The position numbers and the translations under genes were made by a program. Shown here one piece after another: positions 5,192-5,791 of a stretch of 5,791 nucleotides of DNA; the stretch's first letter is position 1, and each line of letters starts with the position of its first letter. This stretch comes from a bacterium (GTDB taxonomy: Bacteria > Zixibacteria > MSB-5A5 > GN15 > FEB-12). The notes beneath the pieces are model-generated. The model saw nothing but the letters and a program-made list of their open reading frames with translations. It did no database searches and had not been told where the DNA came from. The stretch is from the NCBI GenBank assembly GCA_030640905.1, contig DAOWIM010000170.1:1-5791 (forward strand), in the 5' to 3' direction.

Positions 5192-5791
5192 TGGTTGAAA
5201 TAATCCTGCTGACGACCTGCGGCCTGACGGCCGGTTTGTTGGGCGGCTATCTGGGACTGGGCGGCGGAATTGTCATGGTGCCGTTCCTGACAGTTGTGCT
5301 TGGCATGGACATCAAAGCAGCCGTGCCGGTTTCGGTGACGGCTATCGTCGTCAACTCGCTGGCCGCCTCAAACGAATATCTCCGCAAAGGGATGGTTGAC
5401 CTGGAACTGGTCGTTGTGCTGGCCATATTTTCCGTAGTCGGTAACATCACCGGCAGTCTGTTGCAGGAAGTTGTCCCCGCGGAGTTTGTTCAAATGCTTC
5501 TCACCGTGATCCTGCTCTACACGGCGGTCTCTATGCTCAGGAAACGCAAAGAGGAGACGCATCGGAGTTTTGTCGACAATCGGAGCAAGTACTTTGCAAT
5601 CTGTGCCCTGATCGCGTTGCTGACCGGTGTGGTTGCAGCCCTGGTGGGAATTGGTGGCGGTGTGATCCTGGTACCGATGCTCTACATGGTGATCGGAGTT
5701 CCGCTCAGCACGGCGCGCGGCACAAGTTCGTTGATGATCGGTTTCTCGGCGGCAGCGGCAACAGTTGTTTATCTGCTCAACGGGCGGGTTG
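5191..5791 (+). CDS. TauE/SafE-family membrane permease, 3' truncated
   Basis: The frame opens at ATG 5191, sharing one base with the protease stop (TGATG), and runs off the window after 200 codons. GGGGAA at 5180-5185 is a suitable ribosome binding site. The product is a polytopic inner-membrane protein with hydrophobic segments at about 5-36, 43-60, 71-90, 98-115, 134-169 and 178-195, and a basic loop (116-133) between the halves. The family motif occurs twice: GYLGLGGGIVMVP (19-31) and LVGIGGGVILVP (151-162). Each is followed by a matching PxSxxx...S segment (46-56 and 171-180), showing the internal duplication typical of TauE/SafE (former DUF81) proteins. Family members export or import sulfite, sulfonates and other small organic or sulfur anions. 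The substrate here cannot be told from sequence, and the protease next door gives no clue. About 50-70 residues are probably missing. Confidence 0.9.
   Translation, partial: MVEIILLTTCGLTAGLLGGYLGLGGGIVMVPFLTVVLGMDIKAAVPVSVTAIVVNSLAASNEYLRKGMVDLELVVVLAIFSVVGNITGSLLQEVVPAEFVQMLLTVILLYTAVSMLRKRKEETHRSFVDNRSKYFAICALIALLTGVVAALVGIGGGVILVPMLYMVIGVPLSTARGTSSLMIGFSAAAATVVYLLNGRV

Noticed and set aside
1..5791. Mobile element, CRISPR array, tRNA/rRNA or defence system
   Set aside because: No transposase, integrase, terminal inverted repeats, regularly spaced repeats or RNA-gene signatures were seen, and the genes are housekeeping or envelope types.

Overview
The window looks like ordinary chromosomal DNA of a diderm (outer-membrane) bacterium. 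The outer membrane is suggested by a C-terminal beta-barrel fragment ending in phenylalanine and by a membrane-anchored PDZ/S41 protease. Base composition and codon use look even, with no mobile element, RNA gene, CRISPR array or other sign of recent transfer. An actinobacterial/archaeal-style inositol-phosphate synthase beside outer-membrane genes would suit an uncultured lineage of the FCB or a related candidate phylum (Zixibacteria-like, for instance). That placement is a low-confidence guess, because no marker gene is present.

Layout. Positions 1-849 (+) hold the 3' part of an unrecognised, probably outer-membrane beta-barrel protein. It converges on a TetR-family repressor gene (865-1515, -) with a 15-bp gap. 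A 186-bp divergent intergenic region (1516-1701) carries a perfect 22-bp palindrome at the predicted tetR transcription start, an alternating AT tract, and two back-to-back promoter candidates whose -35 boxes are both TTGACC. To its right is a myo-inositol-1-phosphate synthase gene (1702-2910, +) whose product has an unusual 39-residue Lys/Ala-rich, histone H1-like tail. A strong intrinsic terminator (2940-2970) closes that gene. A tightly packed gene string follows: thymidylate kinase (tmk, 2991-3623), a PDZ-containing S41 C-terminal processing peptidase (3620-5191, 4-nt overlap), and a TauE/SafE-family membrane permease (5191 to the window end, 1-nt overlap, 3' truncated).

How they fit. The regulator most likely controls itself through the palindrome. 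Whether it also controls the inositol-phosphate synthase is open, because the palindrome lies about 45 bp upstream of that gene's predicted -35 box. tmk, the protease and the permease are probably translationally coupled, but no shared pathway is evident. The points most worth a second look are the basic tail on the synthase and the palindrome-centred divergent promoter region. Neither amounts to a demonstrated new system.
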